63,522 bases of DNA from Pirellulales bacterium. GTDB taxonomy: Bacteria; Planctomycetota; Planctomycetia; Pirellulales; Thermoguttaceae. The notes beneath the pieces are model-generated. The model ran no database searches and was not told the DNA's origin. It worked only from the letters and a program-made list of their open reading frames with translations. The translations under genes were made by a program, and so were the position numbers. Below are positions 50,981 to 60,170 of the stretch, in pieces (positions within the stretch are counted from its first letter, which is position 1; each line of letters opens with the position of its first letter). The stretch lies in the NCBI GenBank assembly GCA_020846145.1, contig JADLEL010000101.1:1-63522 (forward strand). Direction: 5' to 3'.

Positions 50981-51679
50981 TCATTCGGATTTCTTTCGTC
51001 CTTCATCATTCATACTTCCACTTTCTACTTCCCGCAGCATTTCCGCCAGAAGTTCCATCGGCAAGCCGACGACGTTCGAGGGGCTGCCTTCGAGGATATG
51101 CACCCAATCCAGCCGGTCTTGATAGCCGAAGGCGCCGGCCTTGCCTTCCCACTGGCCGCCGGCTAAATAATCGTCGAGTTGCCCATCCGTCAAGCGATCC
51201 ATTCGCAGCGCCGTCGTCGCCACGCGGACCAATGGCCGGCCGCCCGGAATCCTCAATATGCAGAGGCCGCTGAATACCCGGTGCTCGCGGCCGCTCAAAG
51301 TTTGCAGCATTTGCCGGGCGTGGGCGGCATCGAGCGGCTTGCCGAGGATTTGGCCGTCGCACTCGGCCACCGTGTCGCAGCCGAGAACGATCCCCGCATT
51401 GACCTTTTGGGCGACGTTGGCCGCCTTTTGATACGCCAATCGGGCGACCAATTGAGCCGGATTCTCCCGATAAAGTGTGCCACTGGCATCTTGCCAGTGT
51501 TGCCCTTCTAGCACGGGCAAGATGCCCGTGGCACCCATTGCCGGATTCTCATTGCCGCAGATTCCGCATTCGGCGGAATCGTCGGGCGGAATCGCCTCGA
51601 AGTCGTAGCCCGCCTCCAAGAGCAGCTCCCTGCGCCGCGGCGAACGGCTGGCCAGTATCAATGGCGGCAAACGAATCAT
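50981..51679 (-). CDS. maf: Maf-type nucleotide pyrophosphatase with in-frame repeat insertion
   Basis: Maf proteins hydrolyse non-canonical nucleoside triphosphates. Family motifs are clear: LILASRSPRRRELL at the N-terminus, VLGCDTVAECDGQILGKP, SGREHRVFSGLCI and WEGKAGAFGYQD. The 232 residues include a 28-residue insertion (84 bp) after the first region: ENPA occurs twice, exactly 28 residues apart, enclosing MGATGILPVLEGQHWQDASG and TLYR. The inserted DNA is a two-hairpin palindromic repeat. The C-terminal SMNDEGRKKSE is translated ATGAAGG heptamer DNA. Activity despite the insertion is uncertain. It shares direction with the adjacent rhaT gene. Confidence 0.9.
   Translation of the reverse strand: MIRLPPLILASRSPRRRELLLEAGYDFEAIPPDDSAECGICGNENPAMGATGILPVLEGQHWQDASGTLYRENPAQLVARLAYQKAANVAQKVNAGIVLGCDTVAECDGQILGKPLDAAHARQMLQTLSGREHRVFSGLCILRIPGGRPLVRVATTALRMDRLTDGQLDDYLAGGQWEGKAGAFGYQDRLDWVHILEGSPSNVVGLPMELLAEMLREVESGSMNDEGRKKSE
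51475..51536. repeat. Two-hairpin palindromic element inside maf
   Basis: GTGCCACTGGCATCTTGCC and CACGGGCAAGATGCCCGTG hairpins, matching 33661-33721. It lies within an 84-bp segment bounded by the 11-bp direct repeat GCCGGATTCTC at 51456-51466 and 51540-51550. Confidence 0.9.
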
Positions 51680-51695
51680 CGCGGGATTCTTTCGT

Positions 51696-52871
51696 TTATT
51701 CGGAAAATTTTTGTTTCGCGGCGGTCGCGTCTTGTTTCTTTTTCGACTCCCCGGATTTATCGCCGAGGTAATTGCCGTACGTGAGCAACATTACCGCCGA
51801 CACCAAGACGGTCAACGCCAAGAGGATGGTTGCGTGAGTGATGCGCCGGCAGCCTTTCCATTCCCCGAAGGCCAAGGCGATGGCGTTGCTGAAGAGCACG
51901 AGCATGGTCATGTGGATCGCCCAACTCGTGTACTCGAAGCTGCCCATCCGCACGTGCCCCAGGTTGTAGAAGAAAAATTGGCCGTACCAGAGCACCCCGG
52001 TCAAAACGGCCATGCCGAAATTCATGGGGAGGCGGGAGCGCTCCTCGCCGGCGGGCAGTTCGACGAGTTCGCCGAGAGTCCGATGCTTGAAGTGGAGGTA
52101 CATGCAATAGATTGCCGTGGTCACGAAAGCGCCGGTATTGGAAAAGATATAAACGACGTTCCCCTTCCAAATGCCGGCGCCGTACAGTTCCGCCAAGTCG
52201 GCGATGGGTTTGCCCTTATTGAGCGAAAATCCATAAACGGCCGAGAGAAAACCCGCCAAAATGGCGAGGGCAAGCCCCTTTCCCAACCGAAAATCGGTGG
52301 GCGCTCCCGCGCCTTGCAGTTGTTTTTCCTTGAGCCGGCCGGCGAGGCCGCAAATTCCGATGCCCGCCGTGCTCACCAGTACGCCCAATAGCACCCAATC
52401 GGAACCGGTTCGATGGAATAGTTTGGCCAACTCCATCGAATCGAACGGCGGGGTCCAGACGCCTTCCCAGAGCAGATCGTGTAAAAAGCTGTCGAATCGA
52501 TGATCGATGAACGGCGGAAGCAACGTGCCGACCACGCTCGACAAGCCCACGGCGATGGCATAAGTCAGCGAAAAACCGATATAGCGAATGGAAACGCCGA
52601 AGGCCGTGCCGCCGACGCCGTAAATCATGCCCAGCAGGAAGGAGATCGCCATCGCGTCTTTCGGGGCTTCGCCGAGCACCGTCCCGAGTTGCGGTATGGT
52701 GAGGATCGCGCCTAAAATCGGCAGCAGGAACCAGCAAAACGCCGCCTGCACGATCCAATACGTCTGCCAGGACCAGCCTTTGACTTTCTTTTGCGGCGCA
52801 TAGCAAACCGATGAAGAAAGCGCGCCGATGGAATGCAGAAAAGTACCCAGCAAGGGATGGGGTGTGATCAT
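51696..52871 (-). CDS. rhaT: L-rhamnose/H+ symporter
   Basis: The protein has 391 residues with about ten membrane helices. The RhaT family pattern is recognisable: HPLLGTFLHSIGALSSSVCYAPQKKVKGWSWQTYW, ISFLLGMIYGVGGTAFGVSIRYIGFSLTYAIAVGLSSVVG, FSLNKGKP and FNLGHVRMG-like YNLGHVRMGSFEYTSWAIHM. It should import rhamnose (perhaps fucose or related deoxysugars) with protons. The start at 52871 matches the family N-terminus MITPHPLL. The polar C-terminal tail is Lys/Gln-rich. No rhamnose catabolism genes lie in the window. Confidence 0.93.
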   Translation of the reverse strand: MITPHPLLGTFLHSIGALSSSVCYAPQKKVKGWSWQTYWIVQAAFCWFLLPILGAILTIPQLGTVLGEAPKDAMAISFLLGMIYGVGGTAFGVSIRYIGFSLTYAIAVGLSSVVGTLLPPFIDHRFDSFLHDLLWEGVWTPPFDSMELAKLFHRTGSDWVLLGVLVSTAGIGICGLAGRLKEKQLQGAGAPTDFRLGKGLALAILAGFLSAVYGFSLNKGKPIADLAELYGAGIWKGNVVYIFSNTGAFVTTAIYCMYLHFKHRTLGELVELPAGEERSRLPMNFGMAVLTGVLWYGQFFFYNLGHVRMGSFEYTSWAIHMTMLVLFSNAIALAFGEWKGCRRITHATILLALTVLVSAVMLLTYGNYLGDKSGESKKKQDATAAKQKFSE

Positions 52872-53040
52872 GTGCGTCCCAAGTTTTTTACGAAACGTTG
52901 TCCGGTGCAAGAATACGGGGAGCCGAAAACGGTTCTCGACGCGTTTGAAGAATCATCCTACCCCAGCCTGCCCGTTTTGACAAGGATTGAAACTGGACCG
53001 TGGAGGATAATTGGGCTCCGTTGAGAAAAGCACATTAGGC

Positions 53041-53124
53041 GGGCGCCATGCCCACGCTTGCCGTGGGCATGGCGCGATTTTTCCGCACTTTCGTCATGCC
53101 CGCGCAAGCGTGGGCATGGCGCCC
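53041..53124. repeat. GCCCACG palindromic element
   Basis: Arms 53041-53061 and 53104-53124 are perfect 21-bp inverted repeats (GGGCGCCATGCCCACGCTTGC and its complement). The left arm continues into its own hairpin. The same family (CATGCCCACG/CGTGGGCATG) occurs near 27666, 60807 and 15037. Confidence 0.9.
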
Positions 53125-53145
53125 TCATCATACAACGCGAACCAG

Positions 53146-53868
53146 CTAGGCGTGGAAGCGTTTGGCGATCGCCGCGAGGATCAACTCGGCCGCTCGTTCC
53201 ATGCCGAGCCGCCCGGTATTGAGGACGAGGTCGTAGAGGTGCGGATCGGCCACGTCGTGGTGGAAGAACCGGCGGCCGAATTCGAGGCGGCCCTGATCGA
53301 CCTCGCGCAGGTAGCGCTGCGCTTCGGCCGCGGTCATGCTTTTCACGCGCATCAGGTTTTCGACGCGGAATTGCTCCGCGGCGACCAGCCGCACCACGAG
53401 CGTCTTCTCGCGCGGCAGCAAGAACTGCGCGCCGCGGCCCACGAAGATCGCATTGCCGCGTTTGGCCGCGGCCAGCACTACGCGGCTCAATTGCACGACG
53501 TAGGTTTCGTGGGGGATGATTTTGCTGTCCATCCAGGTGCCGAGCACGTCGTAGATCCAATTGCTCGGCGTTTCATCGACCAATTCGAGCATCATGCGGT
53601 TGTTGTGGAAACGCTTGGCGACGCGGTCGAGAAGTTCTTTGTCGAGCACATCCCAACCCAACCGCCGACCGACGATTTCGGCGATCGTGCTGCCCCCCGC
53701 GCCGGCTTCGCGGGAGATTGCGAGATAGCTGTGCATGCTGCCCGACAACTGCTGGATGCCTTTCATCCGCACCACATCGTCTTCGATGGAGGCGGTCATC
53801 GACCAAGCCTGCATTTGCCGTTCGGCGGCGGCAAGAATTTTCGGATCCTCGCGGGTTTGCTCTTTCAT
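53146..53868 (-). CDS. Cytidylate kinase-like protein
   Basis: The protein has 240 residues. The P-loop-like YLAISREAGAGGSTIAEIVGRRLGWDVLDKELLDRVA is the signature of the cytidylate-kinase-like family. A later GNAIFVGRGAQFLL and LVVRLVAAEQFRVENLMR, then DLVLNTGRLGMERAAELI, complete the fold. True substrate and physiological role are unknown; it is distinct from Cmk. The start at 53868 has GGGAGGGCGAACC before it; the frame extends upstream but without a better site. The IS66-type MITE lies upstream of it. Confidence 0.85.
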   Translation of the reverse strand: MKEQTREDPKILAAAERQMQAWSMTASIEDDVVRMKGIQQLSGSMHSYLAISREAGAGGSTIAEIVGRRLGWDVLDKELLDRVAKRFHNNRMMLELVDETPSNWIYDVLGTWMDSKIIPHETYVVQLSRVVLAAAKRGNAIFVGRGAQFLLPREKTLVVRLVAAEQFRVENLMRVKSMTAAEAQRYLREVDQGRLEFGRRFFHHDVADPHLYDLVLNTGRLGMERAAELILAAIAKRFHA

Positions 53869-53963
53869 GGTTCGCCCTCCCGAAAGAAAAGAGACGCTAG
53901 GGGATATGAAACCGCTCTCATCTTCCATTATAGTCGCCGAAGACCATTTGGGAAGGTTTTTTC

Positions 53964-54168
53964 GTAACCGTTCACAGGGGACTGTCCCGATTTTCGCGGC
54001 GCAAAAGATGATGCTGCCGTAAAAATGCTTAATCGCCGCGAAAATGGGACTGTCCCCCTCGCGCCGCGGGAAGGGGACAGGTCCATGTTTTCGGCCTACC
54101 GTTTGTCCGCAATATACGTTATCCCGCCGAAAAATGGACCAGTCCCCGACCGGGGCGTGAACGCTTAC
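53964..54168. mobile_element. IS66-type MITE, copy B (205 bp)
   Basis: The same length, ends and interior as copy A at 50036-50240, with differences confined mainly to the segment around 54000-54025 and a few single bases. The flanking 8 bases (GTTTTTTC and GTATTTGC) match in six positions, compatible with a decayed target duplication. It lies between the kinase-like gene and the SDR gene. Confidence 0.8.
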
Positions 54169-54247
54169 GTATTTGCAAGACCTCTAGCCAAGGGGAGGAA
54201 TCCCCGCGGTTCGCAGGCTCCATCCCTTGCATCGAGAAAGGACCGAC

Positions 54248-55087
54248 ATGGCCGAAAGCGGTAAAGTAAGCGGCAAGAAAGTGCTCGTTACCGGAGCGGG
54301 GACCGGCATCGGCCGGGAGACGGCGCTCGAATTCGCCCGCCAAGGAGCCGACGTGGTCGTGCATTATTCCCATAGCGAAAATGGCGCGCTGGCGGTCGTC
54401 GCGGAAATCGAAGCCATGGGCCGCCGCGCCGCGGCCTTGGCCGCCGACTTCGCCCGGGTCGATCAAGCGATAAATCTCGGCGAGCGGGCCGGCGAATTCC
54501 TCGGCGGGATCGATTGCCTGGTCAATAATGCGGGGATTTCCTTCACCAAGCCGTTTTTCGAAGTAAAGCCTGAAGAATTCGATCTCTTGTTTCAAGTCAA
54601 CCTGCGGGCGCAGTTCTTCTTGACCCAATCTATCGCAAGGCAAATGCTCGATCGCGGCGGAAGCGTTTGCAACGTCACCTCGGTTCATGGAATCATGGGT
54701 GCGTCGGAGTATGCGCTCTATTCCGCCACCAAAGGCGCGATCGTCGCCTACACGCGGTCGATTGCGGTCGAGTTGGCCCATCGGGGTATTCGCGTCAACG
54801 CCATCGCTCCCGGCTGGGTAACCGTGGAAAATTACGCCAAGGCCATTCCCGACTACGATCCCCGGCAAGAAGCGGCGGACGCCGCGAAAATCATCCCCCG
54901 CGCCCGGGCCGGGAAACCGATCGATATCGCCAAACTCGCCGTCTTCCTCTGTTCGGACGACGCCGATTTTATCGTCGGACAAACGATCGCCGCCGACGGC
55001 GGATCGGCCGCCCTGCTCTCCCTCAAACCCGACTTCCGCACCCCGACCACCGCCCGCTGGGGCGCCGGCTACATTCCCAATGTCTGA
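54248..55087 (+). CDS. Short-chain dehydrogenase/reductase
   Basis: The protein has 279 residues. Classical SDR motifs are present: VLVTGAGTGIGRE (cofactor binding TGxxxGxG), NNAGIS, the catalytic YSATK with preceding Ser (CNVTSVHG), and NAIAPGWV. The C-terminal part is FIVGQTIAADGGSAALLSL. The substrate is unknown; FabG-like or sugar-dehydrogenase specificity cannot be told apart by eye. The ATG at 54248 follows AGAAAGGA. A secreted protein gene lies 106 bases downstream on the same strand. Confidence 0.92.
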   Translation: MAESGKVSGKKVLVTGAGTGIGRETALEFARQGADVVVHYSHSENGALAVVAEIEAMGRRAAALAADFARVDQAINLGERAGEFLGGIDCLVNNAGISFTKPFFEVKPEEFDLLFQVNLRAQFFLTQSIARQMLDRGGSVCNVTSVHGIMGASEYALYSATKGAIVAYTRSIAVELAHRGIRVNAIAPGWVTVENYAKAIPDYDPRQEAADAAKIIPRARAGKPIDIAKLAVFLCSDDADFIVGQTIAADGGSAALLSLKPDFRTPTTARWGAGYIPNV

Positions 55088-55193
55088 AAGCGCGTGATGG
55101 TCCAAGGAATTGTTTCAACCAACTAGATCGAACAGCCGAGCTCTCGTATTTCGGCGCAACGAATTTGGTCTTGAACGTGAAGGAGAATTCACC

Positions 55194-57563
55194 ATGTCGA
55201 GTTGGAACAAAAAATGGAGTTTGGCGATCCTCGCGGCAATCTGCGGTATCGTGGCGGTTGTTGGAAATACGAAGGCCTCCTCGGTGCCGCCTCAACCATA
55301 TTGCGAGGGCGTGGAGACTTTATCGCCGGACTCGATCGGACGGGAGCGCGGCGAACTTCGAATCCACAAGAGCGTTTTCGAAAGTGCGGTTGCGATCGGT
55401 CCGGGCCGGCCGGAAGCCGACGCGCCCGAACCGAAATATCACGTAGCGGCGTCGGGAATCGTTATTTCGTTGGATGCGCAAGGAGGCATCGCCGGCTGCT
55501 CGTTAGGCGAGGGGAAAATCGCCCAGCCATTGGAAGGCGGCACCTCGCTGAGCGGATGCCTGACCCAAGGAGAAGTAACCGTCAAATCGCTCCCCGGAGG
55601 CGGATACGAATTCGCGCGGAAACTCGTGGACGGTCGGCAACGCGTTTGCGTGCAGACCGACCGTTTCACGCCCGCCAAAGACAGCGTTCGTTGGGAGGTG
55701 GAGATCGTCGGCGAGGGGGGCGATCCCCGGAGCGTTCCCATCGTTACGAGGCTGAACTGCCGCAATCCGCGGGAGTCGCTGTTCTGGACCGCGTGGTCCG
55801 ATCCGAAACAGAGCGCGGTTCTCCGGCCGGATCCGCAACCGGAAACGCTGCTCACGAATGGACGCGTATCTTACCCCGATATTCCGGATCGCTGGGTCGA
55901 TCCGCTCGAATGCAGGCCGTTTACCGACGTCCATTGGTATTATGGAAACGAAGATCGCGCCGGGCCGACGGGCCATAACTATATTTCCATTCCGCTGGCG
56001 ACGGTGGTTTCCCGCAAGCGGGATGCGGGCGTAAGCTTGGTGCTTTCGCCGGAAGACGTCCTGCTGAACATGAGTTTGACGATCTCGCAAGCGGGCGATA
56101 TCGAATTCAAGCGGACCCGCCACCGCTTGGGCGGCGAAAGGCCCCTCCGGTTTTCCATGGATTTCGTCGGGCACGAGGCCGATTGGCGCGGCGGGCTGCG
56201 TTGGATGGTCGCCCGTTATCCGCGGTATTTCGAGCCGAAAATTCCGCTGGCCGACGAAATGGCCGGTTGCGCCGCGTACTCGGGGAACGAGCAACCGCTG
56301 GAGGCGGCGAAGTTCCGGCGGATGTCCTTTCGCGTCAACTGGAAACTGTGCGACGATTATCCCTACATGGGCATGTTCATCCCGCCGGTAACAGACATCG
56401 ACGAGAAATGGGAGCGCGCCGGCGACGAGCCGACTCCGCCCGGCAAAACGCGCACCACATCCTGCAGGCAAATGAACGACTATGCGAAGTGGATGCGGAA
56501 CCGCGGTTTTTACGTGCTGAACTACTTCAACGTTTGCGAGTTCGGCCGCAACATGGTCGATCGGGAGATCGATCCGAAAATAATCGACGATCCCGACTTA
56601 TGGAAAGACCCCGTGGCCTTTATCAAATTGAAGCTTCCCCATGCCTACTTCCAGCCGCCGGCTTTCACCTGCTACAACGCCTGGGTGGTGGACCCCGGCG
56701 ATCCGGCCTACCGGCAATTCCTGTTGGAGCAGGCCGAACGCCATATCCGGCTGATTCCCGACGCCTCCGGCATCTGCATCGACCGCTTGGATTGGCTGCG
56801 ATTCTACAATGCCAACGCCGATGACGGCGTGAGTTGGGTAAACGATAAACCGGCGCGTTGCGGCTACGAATCCTGGAAGCTGCTGGCGGCGAAACTCGGA
56901 CCGCTCTTGCGAAAGTCGAATCAAGTGCTGTTCGTGAATCCCCATCCGATGCGGCAGGAATTGCTTCGCGAAGTGGACGGCGTTTATACCGAATTCGGCT
57001 GCGATACGGGGGCCTTTAACGCGGTGGCCCTGATGTGCCTGAAAATGCCCGCCTTGGCTTGGACCGTCAACGAGAACTTTCAGAAAGAAGATCCCCATGC
57101 GTTTTTTCAGCGGCATTTGTACTTGGGCGTCTATCCGACGGCCCCTTACCCAAACAACAACCACTGCATCACGCCCCATCCCGACCGGGATCGGCATTAC
57201 CTCGATTACGGTCCGCTGCTCGATGCGCTGCGCGGAAAGAAGTGGGTGCTCGCGCCGCATTGCGTCGAATGCGCATCGCCGGAGGTCAAGGTCAACCTTT
57301 TCCAAGTGCCGGGCGGCTTTGTCGCTCCGGTGACATTCGGAGGATCCGCGCGGCTTGCGGTTCTCCGCATCCGTGGCGTCGCCGGATTGGAGAATGTCCG
57401 TTGCGAAGCAATCTATCCCGCGGAAGACAAGTTTCAATCCCTGGCATCGAGTTTCAAGGACGGCGTCTTGGAAATCCCCGTCCCCCTCAAGCACGGTTGC
57501 GCCGTGGTGCGTATCGTCCCTTCGGGCAGCCCGAACGGCTCGTCCGGCCGTGCCGTGCCTTGA
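55194..57563 (+). CDS. Large secreted protein, glycoside-hydrolase-like barrel
   Basis: The protein has 789 residues. A signal peptide (WSLAILAAICGIVAVVGNTKA-S) precedes a beta-rich N-terminal half. The middle and C-terminal part suggest a TIM barrel: WMRNRGFYVLNYFNVCEF, RHIRLIPDASGICIDRLDWLRFYN (possible catalytic Asp) and VLFVNPHPMRQELLREVDGVYTEFG. A C-terminal beta domain follows (LFQVPGGFVAPVTFGG). It resembles GH36-like or related sugar hydrolases in layout, but I do not recognise a named family. GAAGGAG lies seven bases before the ATG. The SDR and rhaT genes nearby hint at sugar metabolism, weakly. Confidence 0.75.
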   Translation: MSSWNKKWSLAILAAICGIVAVVGNTKASSVPPQPYCEGVETLSPDSIGRERGELRIHKSVFESAVAIGPGRPEADAPEPKYHVAASGIVISLDAQGGIAGCSLGEGKIAQPLEGGTSLSGCLTQGEVTVKSLPGGGYEFARKLVDGRQRVCVQTDRFTPAKDSVRWEVEIVGEGGDPRSVPIVTRLNCRNPRESLFWTAWSDPKQSAVLRPDPQPETLLTNGRVSYPDIPDRWVDPLECRPFTDVHWYYGNEDRAGPTGHNYISIPLATVVSRKRDAGVSLVLSPEDVLLNMSLTISQAGDIEFKRTRHRLGGERPLRFSMDFVGHEADWRGGLRWMVARYPRYFEPKIPLADEMAGCAAYSGNEQPLEAAKFRRMSFRVNWKLCDDYPYMGMFIPPVTDIDEKWERAGDEPTPPGKTRTTSCRQMNDYAKWMRNRGFYVLNYFNVCEFGRNMVDREIDPKIIDDPDLWKDPVAFIKLKLPHAYFQPPAFTCYNAWVVDPGDPAYRQFLLEQAERHIRLIPDASGICIDRLDWLRFYNANADDGVSWVNDKPARCGYESWKLLAAKLGPLLRKSNQVLFVNPHPMRQELLREVDGVYTEFGCDTGAFNAVALMCLKMPALAWTVNENFQKEDPHAFFQRHLYLGVYPTAPYPNNNHCITPHPDRDRHYLDYGPLLDALRGKKWVLAPHCVECASPEVKVNLFQVPGGFVAPVTFGGSARLAVLRIRGVAGLENVRCEAIYPAEDKFQSLASSFKDGVLEIPVPLKHGCAVVRIVPSGSPNGSSGRAVP

Positions 57564-57911
57564 TAGGCGTCCATGGACCGGCCCGCGGAAACTCCGCGCT
57601 CCCCTAGAATCGCTATACTCGGAAGATTCGGAACTCGCTCCGGTGCCAAAATAATCCGGGGATGGAGTATTCATCGAATTCGCCGCGTTCCGCAACAACT
57701 GCCGGAAAAACCTCGAAACTGCCGGTAAAAACGCGCGTCCGAATCGCATCCCGCAGAATGCAAGATATCATTCCGTAACCTACATTTTCTAAACGGATCA
57801 ACTTGATTGTCGGGGCATGGGGGGATTAGTCATCCTCTTGGCATCGACCGGGTATCGCTCCGGTGTTCGACAATCGAACGACCAACCGCCGATTTGCCTC
57901 GGTTCCGAATT

Positions 57912-59750
57912 ATGTCCGATACCGCAAATGCCGCGCCGTCTTCCGAAAATCTCGTTTCGATGGACTGCGAGTCGCTGATTGTCGGCCGCACGCTCCGCTT
58001 CCCCATTTACGACGACGACGGACTCCTGCTCCTGGCCGAAGGCATGGCCATCACCCCCGAATTCAGGGACAAATTGATCGAGCGCAAACTTTCGGCCATT
58101 CGCGTGCATCCCGACGAGGTCTCGAACATCAGTTGCTCCGCTCCCCAGGAGCAAATGTCCTTCATCGCGGGCGATGAGGAACTCGCCAAACGGCTCGACG
58201 AGATCATCGATTCGGGCTTCTTGACCGTCGTCAATTCCGAACCCGCGCTCATCGAGCAGATGACGCGCCACGGAACGGCGAACTACAATCTGCAAAAGCA
58301 TCTCGAGCGCGTCGAACGGAACCGCGAATCGAGCATTTTCGTCGATAACCTCATGCGGAACGCCCTGCACGGCAGGAATATCGATTTCGCCCAGGTTACG
58401 CGGCTGACCGCGAGTTACATGGCCGACATGACCGGCGATATCGACAGCAGCATCGCCTCGATGGTCGATACCGTCCACCAGGACGAGATCTCCGACCACT
58501 GCGTCAAAATGTCCCTGCTCGGCATGGCGCTGGGCGTCGAAATGCTCCTCGACGCGCCCAACGTCCGCAACCTCGGCCTGGCCGGATTGGTTCACGATTG
58601 GGGGATGGTCCGCGTGCCTCCCGAAATCCGCAACGCCGAGCGGCTGCTCACCGCGGAAGAACGCTATCACATTACGAAGCATCCGATGCACACGCTGCGG
58701 ATGCTCGAAAAACTCGCCGGCATTCCCGGCGTGGTGCCGGTCGTCGCCTACCAGGTTCACGAATGCCCCAACGGGCGCGGGTATCCACAGGGCCGCGCCC
58801 GCGACCGCATTCACATCATGGCGCGAATCCTCGGCGTCGCCGACCGCTACGACGCCTTGATCTCGCCGCGCCCCTTTCGCCCCCCGCTGACCCCCTATGC
58901 GGCGATGGAATGCCTGCTGCGGCAGTCCGCCGCCGGCGACGTCGATCCCGACGTCGTCCGCGCGCTGTTGATGGTGCAATCGCTGTTTCCCATCGGCAGT
59001 TACGTCGTCCTCAGCGACGGCAGCACGGCGCGGGTGCTGCGCCGCAACGGCAATTTCTTCAGCCATCCGATCGTCCGCATCGTCAAGGATAGCGAAGGAA
59101 AGGATGTCCCCGAACACAGCGCGTTGGCCATTATCGATTTGAAGGCCGCCGGCCTCGACGTGGTGCAAGCGCTGCCCAATCCCGGATCGAACGCCGTGAA
59201 TCTCAGCCCGCGGATTCTGCTCATGAGCGACGCGCCCGACGCCGAGGATGCCATGCTGCAAAACTCGCTCGGAGAGTGCCTCGCGCCGGCTACGGGCGAC
59301 GGCCTGTTCTCGGCGGCCGCGAATGCTTCCCCCCTCGAATCCATTACCAGCCTCGAACATTATTCGGAAGCCGAAAAACGCCGCGTGCTGGACGCCCTCG
59401 ACATCCTCGACAATTCCGCGCAAATAACTACCCGCACCTACCAGAGCAAACGCTCCGAGAATCGCATCGCGCTGAGAACCGTGGCCTCGATCTGCATTCC
59501 GGATTCGCGCAGTCCCATCGTGAACGTGAAGTCGGGCAGGTTGCTGCGCGTCATGACGCGCGACATTTCCAATCGCGGAATCTCGTTCGTTTGCCCCGAT
59601 GCCTTGCCCCAGGAGCGAATCCTGATCGGTCTCCCGGTGAACGACCGCGACACCCGTTGGTTCTTCAGCGATATCGTCCGCGCCCGCGAAATCGCCGACA
59701 CCGGCTTCTGGGAACACGCCGTGATCTTCCGGCAAGGGGTTGCGCTCTAG
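57912..59750 (+). CDS. HD-GYP domain protein with C-terminal PilZ domain
   Basis: The protein has 612 residues: an N-terminal adaptor region (about 20-170), an HD-GYP domain (about 190-370; DHCVKMSLLGMALGV, GLVHDWGMVRVP, KHPMHTLRML, VHECPNGRGYPQG), a middle region and a C-terminal PilZ-like domain (about 500-612; RLLRVMTRDISNRGISFVC). HD-GYP proteins hydrolyse cyclic di-GMP and PilZ domains bind it, so one chain may both sense and degrade the messenger. The HD-GYP motif departs from consensus: HDWG for HDIG, and VHE for HHE. The start at 57912 gives MSDTANAAPSSENLVS; upstream in-frame starts have no support. Confidence 0.88.
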   Translation: MSDTANAAPSSENLVSMDCESLIVGRTLRFPIYDDDGLLLLAEGMAITPEFRDKLIERKLSAIRVHPDEVSNISCSAPQEQMSFIAGDEELAKRLDEIIDSGFLTVVNSEPALIEQMTRHGTANYNLQKHLERVERNRESSIFVDNLMRNALHGRNIDFAQVTRLTASYMADMTGDIDSSIASMVDTVHQDEISDHCVKMSLLGMALGVEMLLDAPNVRNLGLAGLVHDWGMVRVPPEIRNAERLLTAEERYHITKHPMHTLRMLEKLAGIPGVVPVVAYQVHECPNGRGYPQGRARDRIHIMARILGVADRYDALISPRPFRPPLTPYAAMECLLRQSAAGDVDPDVVRALLMVQSLFPIGSYVVLSDGSTARVLRRNGNFFSHPIVRIVKDSEGKDVPEHSALAIIDLKAAGLDVVQALPNPGSNAVNLSPRILLMSDAPDAEDAMLQNSLGECLAPATGDGLFSAAANASPLESITSLEHYSEAEKRRVLDALDILDNSAQITTRTYQSKRSENRIALRTVASICIPDSRSPIVNVKSGRLLRVMTRDISNRGISFVCPDALPQERILIGLPVNDRDTRWFFSDIVRAREIADTGFWEHAVIFRQGVAL

Positions 59751-59761
59751 ATTTATTTCTC

Positions 59762-60170
59762 GCTCCGCGGGGGAACGCAATTTCCCGACGCTCCGGCGTT
59801 GGAGAAATTGCCCGCGCCCCCGACACGAGCGGCAGGTCCGGCAAATCGTCCATCGTCTAGCATAAAAGAGATCGGCGCTATCCTCGGCTCTCGTTAAAGA
59901 GTTTCCGTTGCCGATTCATGTGTAGGGTGGGTCGAGCGCAGCGCGGACCCACCAAAATCGGGAGAAAACGCCTGCTGGGTCCGCGCTGCGCTTGATCCAC
60001 CACTCCGGTTAAAAAGATGTTTTCCGTACGCAATTAGATTTTGGCGTGAAGGATTAAAAACACGGAGGCATGGAGTTCACGGAGAAAAACAAGGCTAGGA
60101 AACAAATTCCTCATCCTCCGTGTTCTCCGTGTCTCCGTGTTTTTAATAGCTTTTGGCTCCATAAATAGTA
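59762..60170. repeat. Three dispersed palindromes in an intergenic gap
   Basis: CGCTCCGCGGGGGAACG-type segments at about 59762-59815 resemble the element at 40955. GTAGGGTGGGTCGAGCGCAG with inverted CTGCGCTTGATCCACC lies at 59922-60003. ACACGGAGGCATGGAG with inverted CTCCGTGTCTCCGTG lies at 60058-60145. No gene is supported here. Confidence 0.8.
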
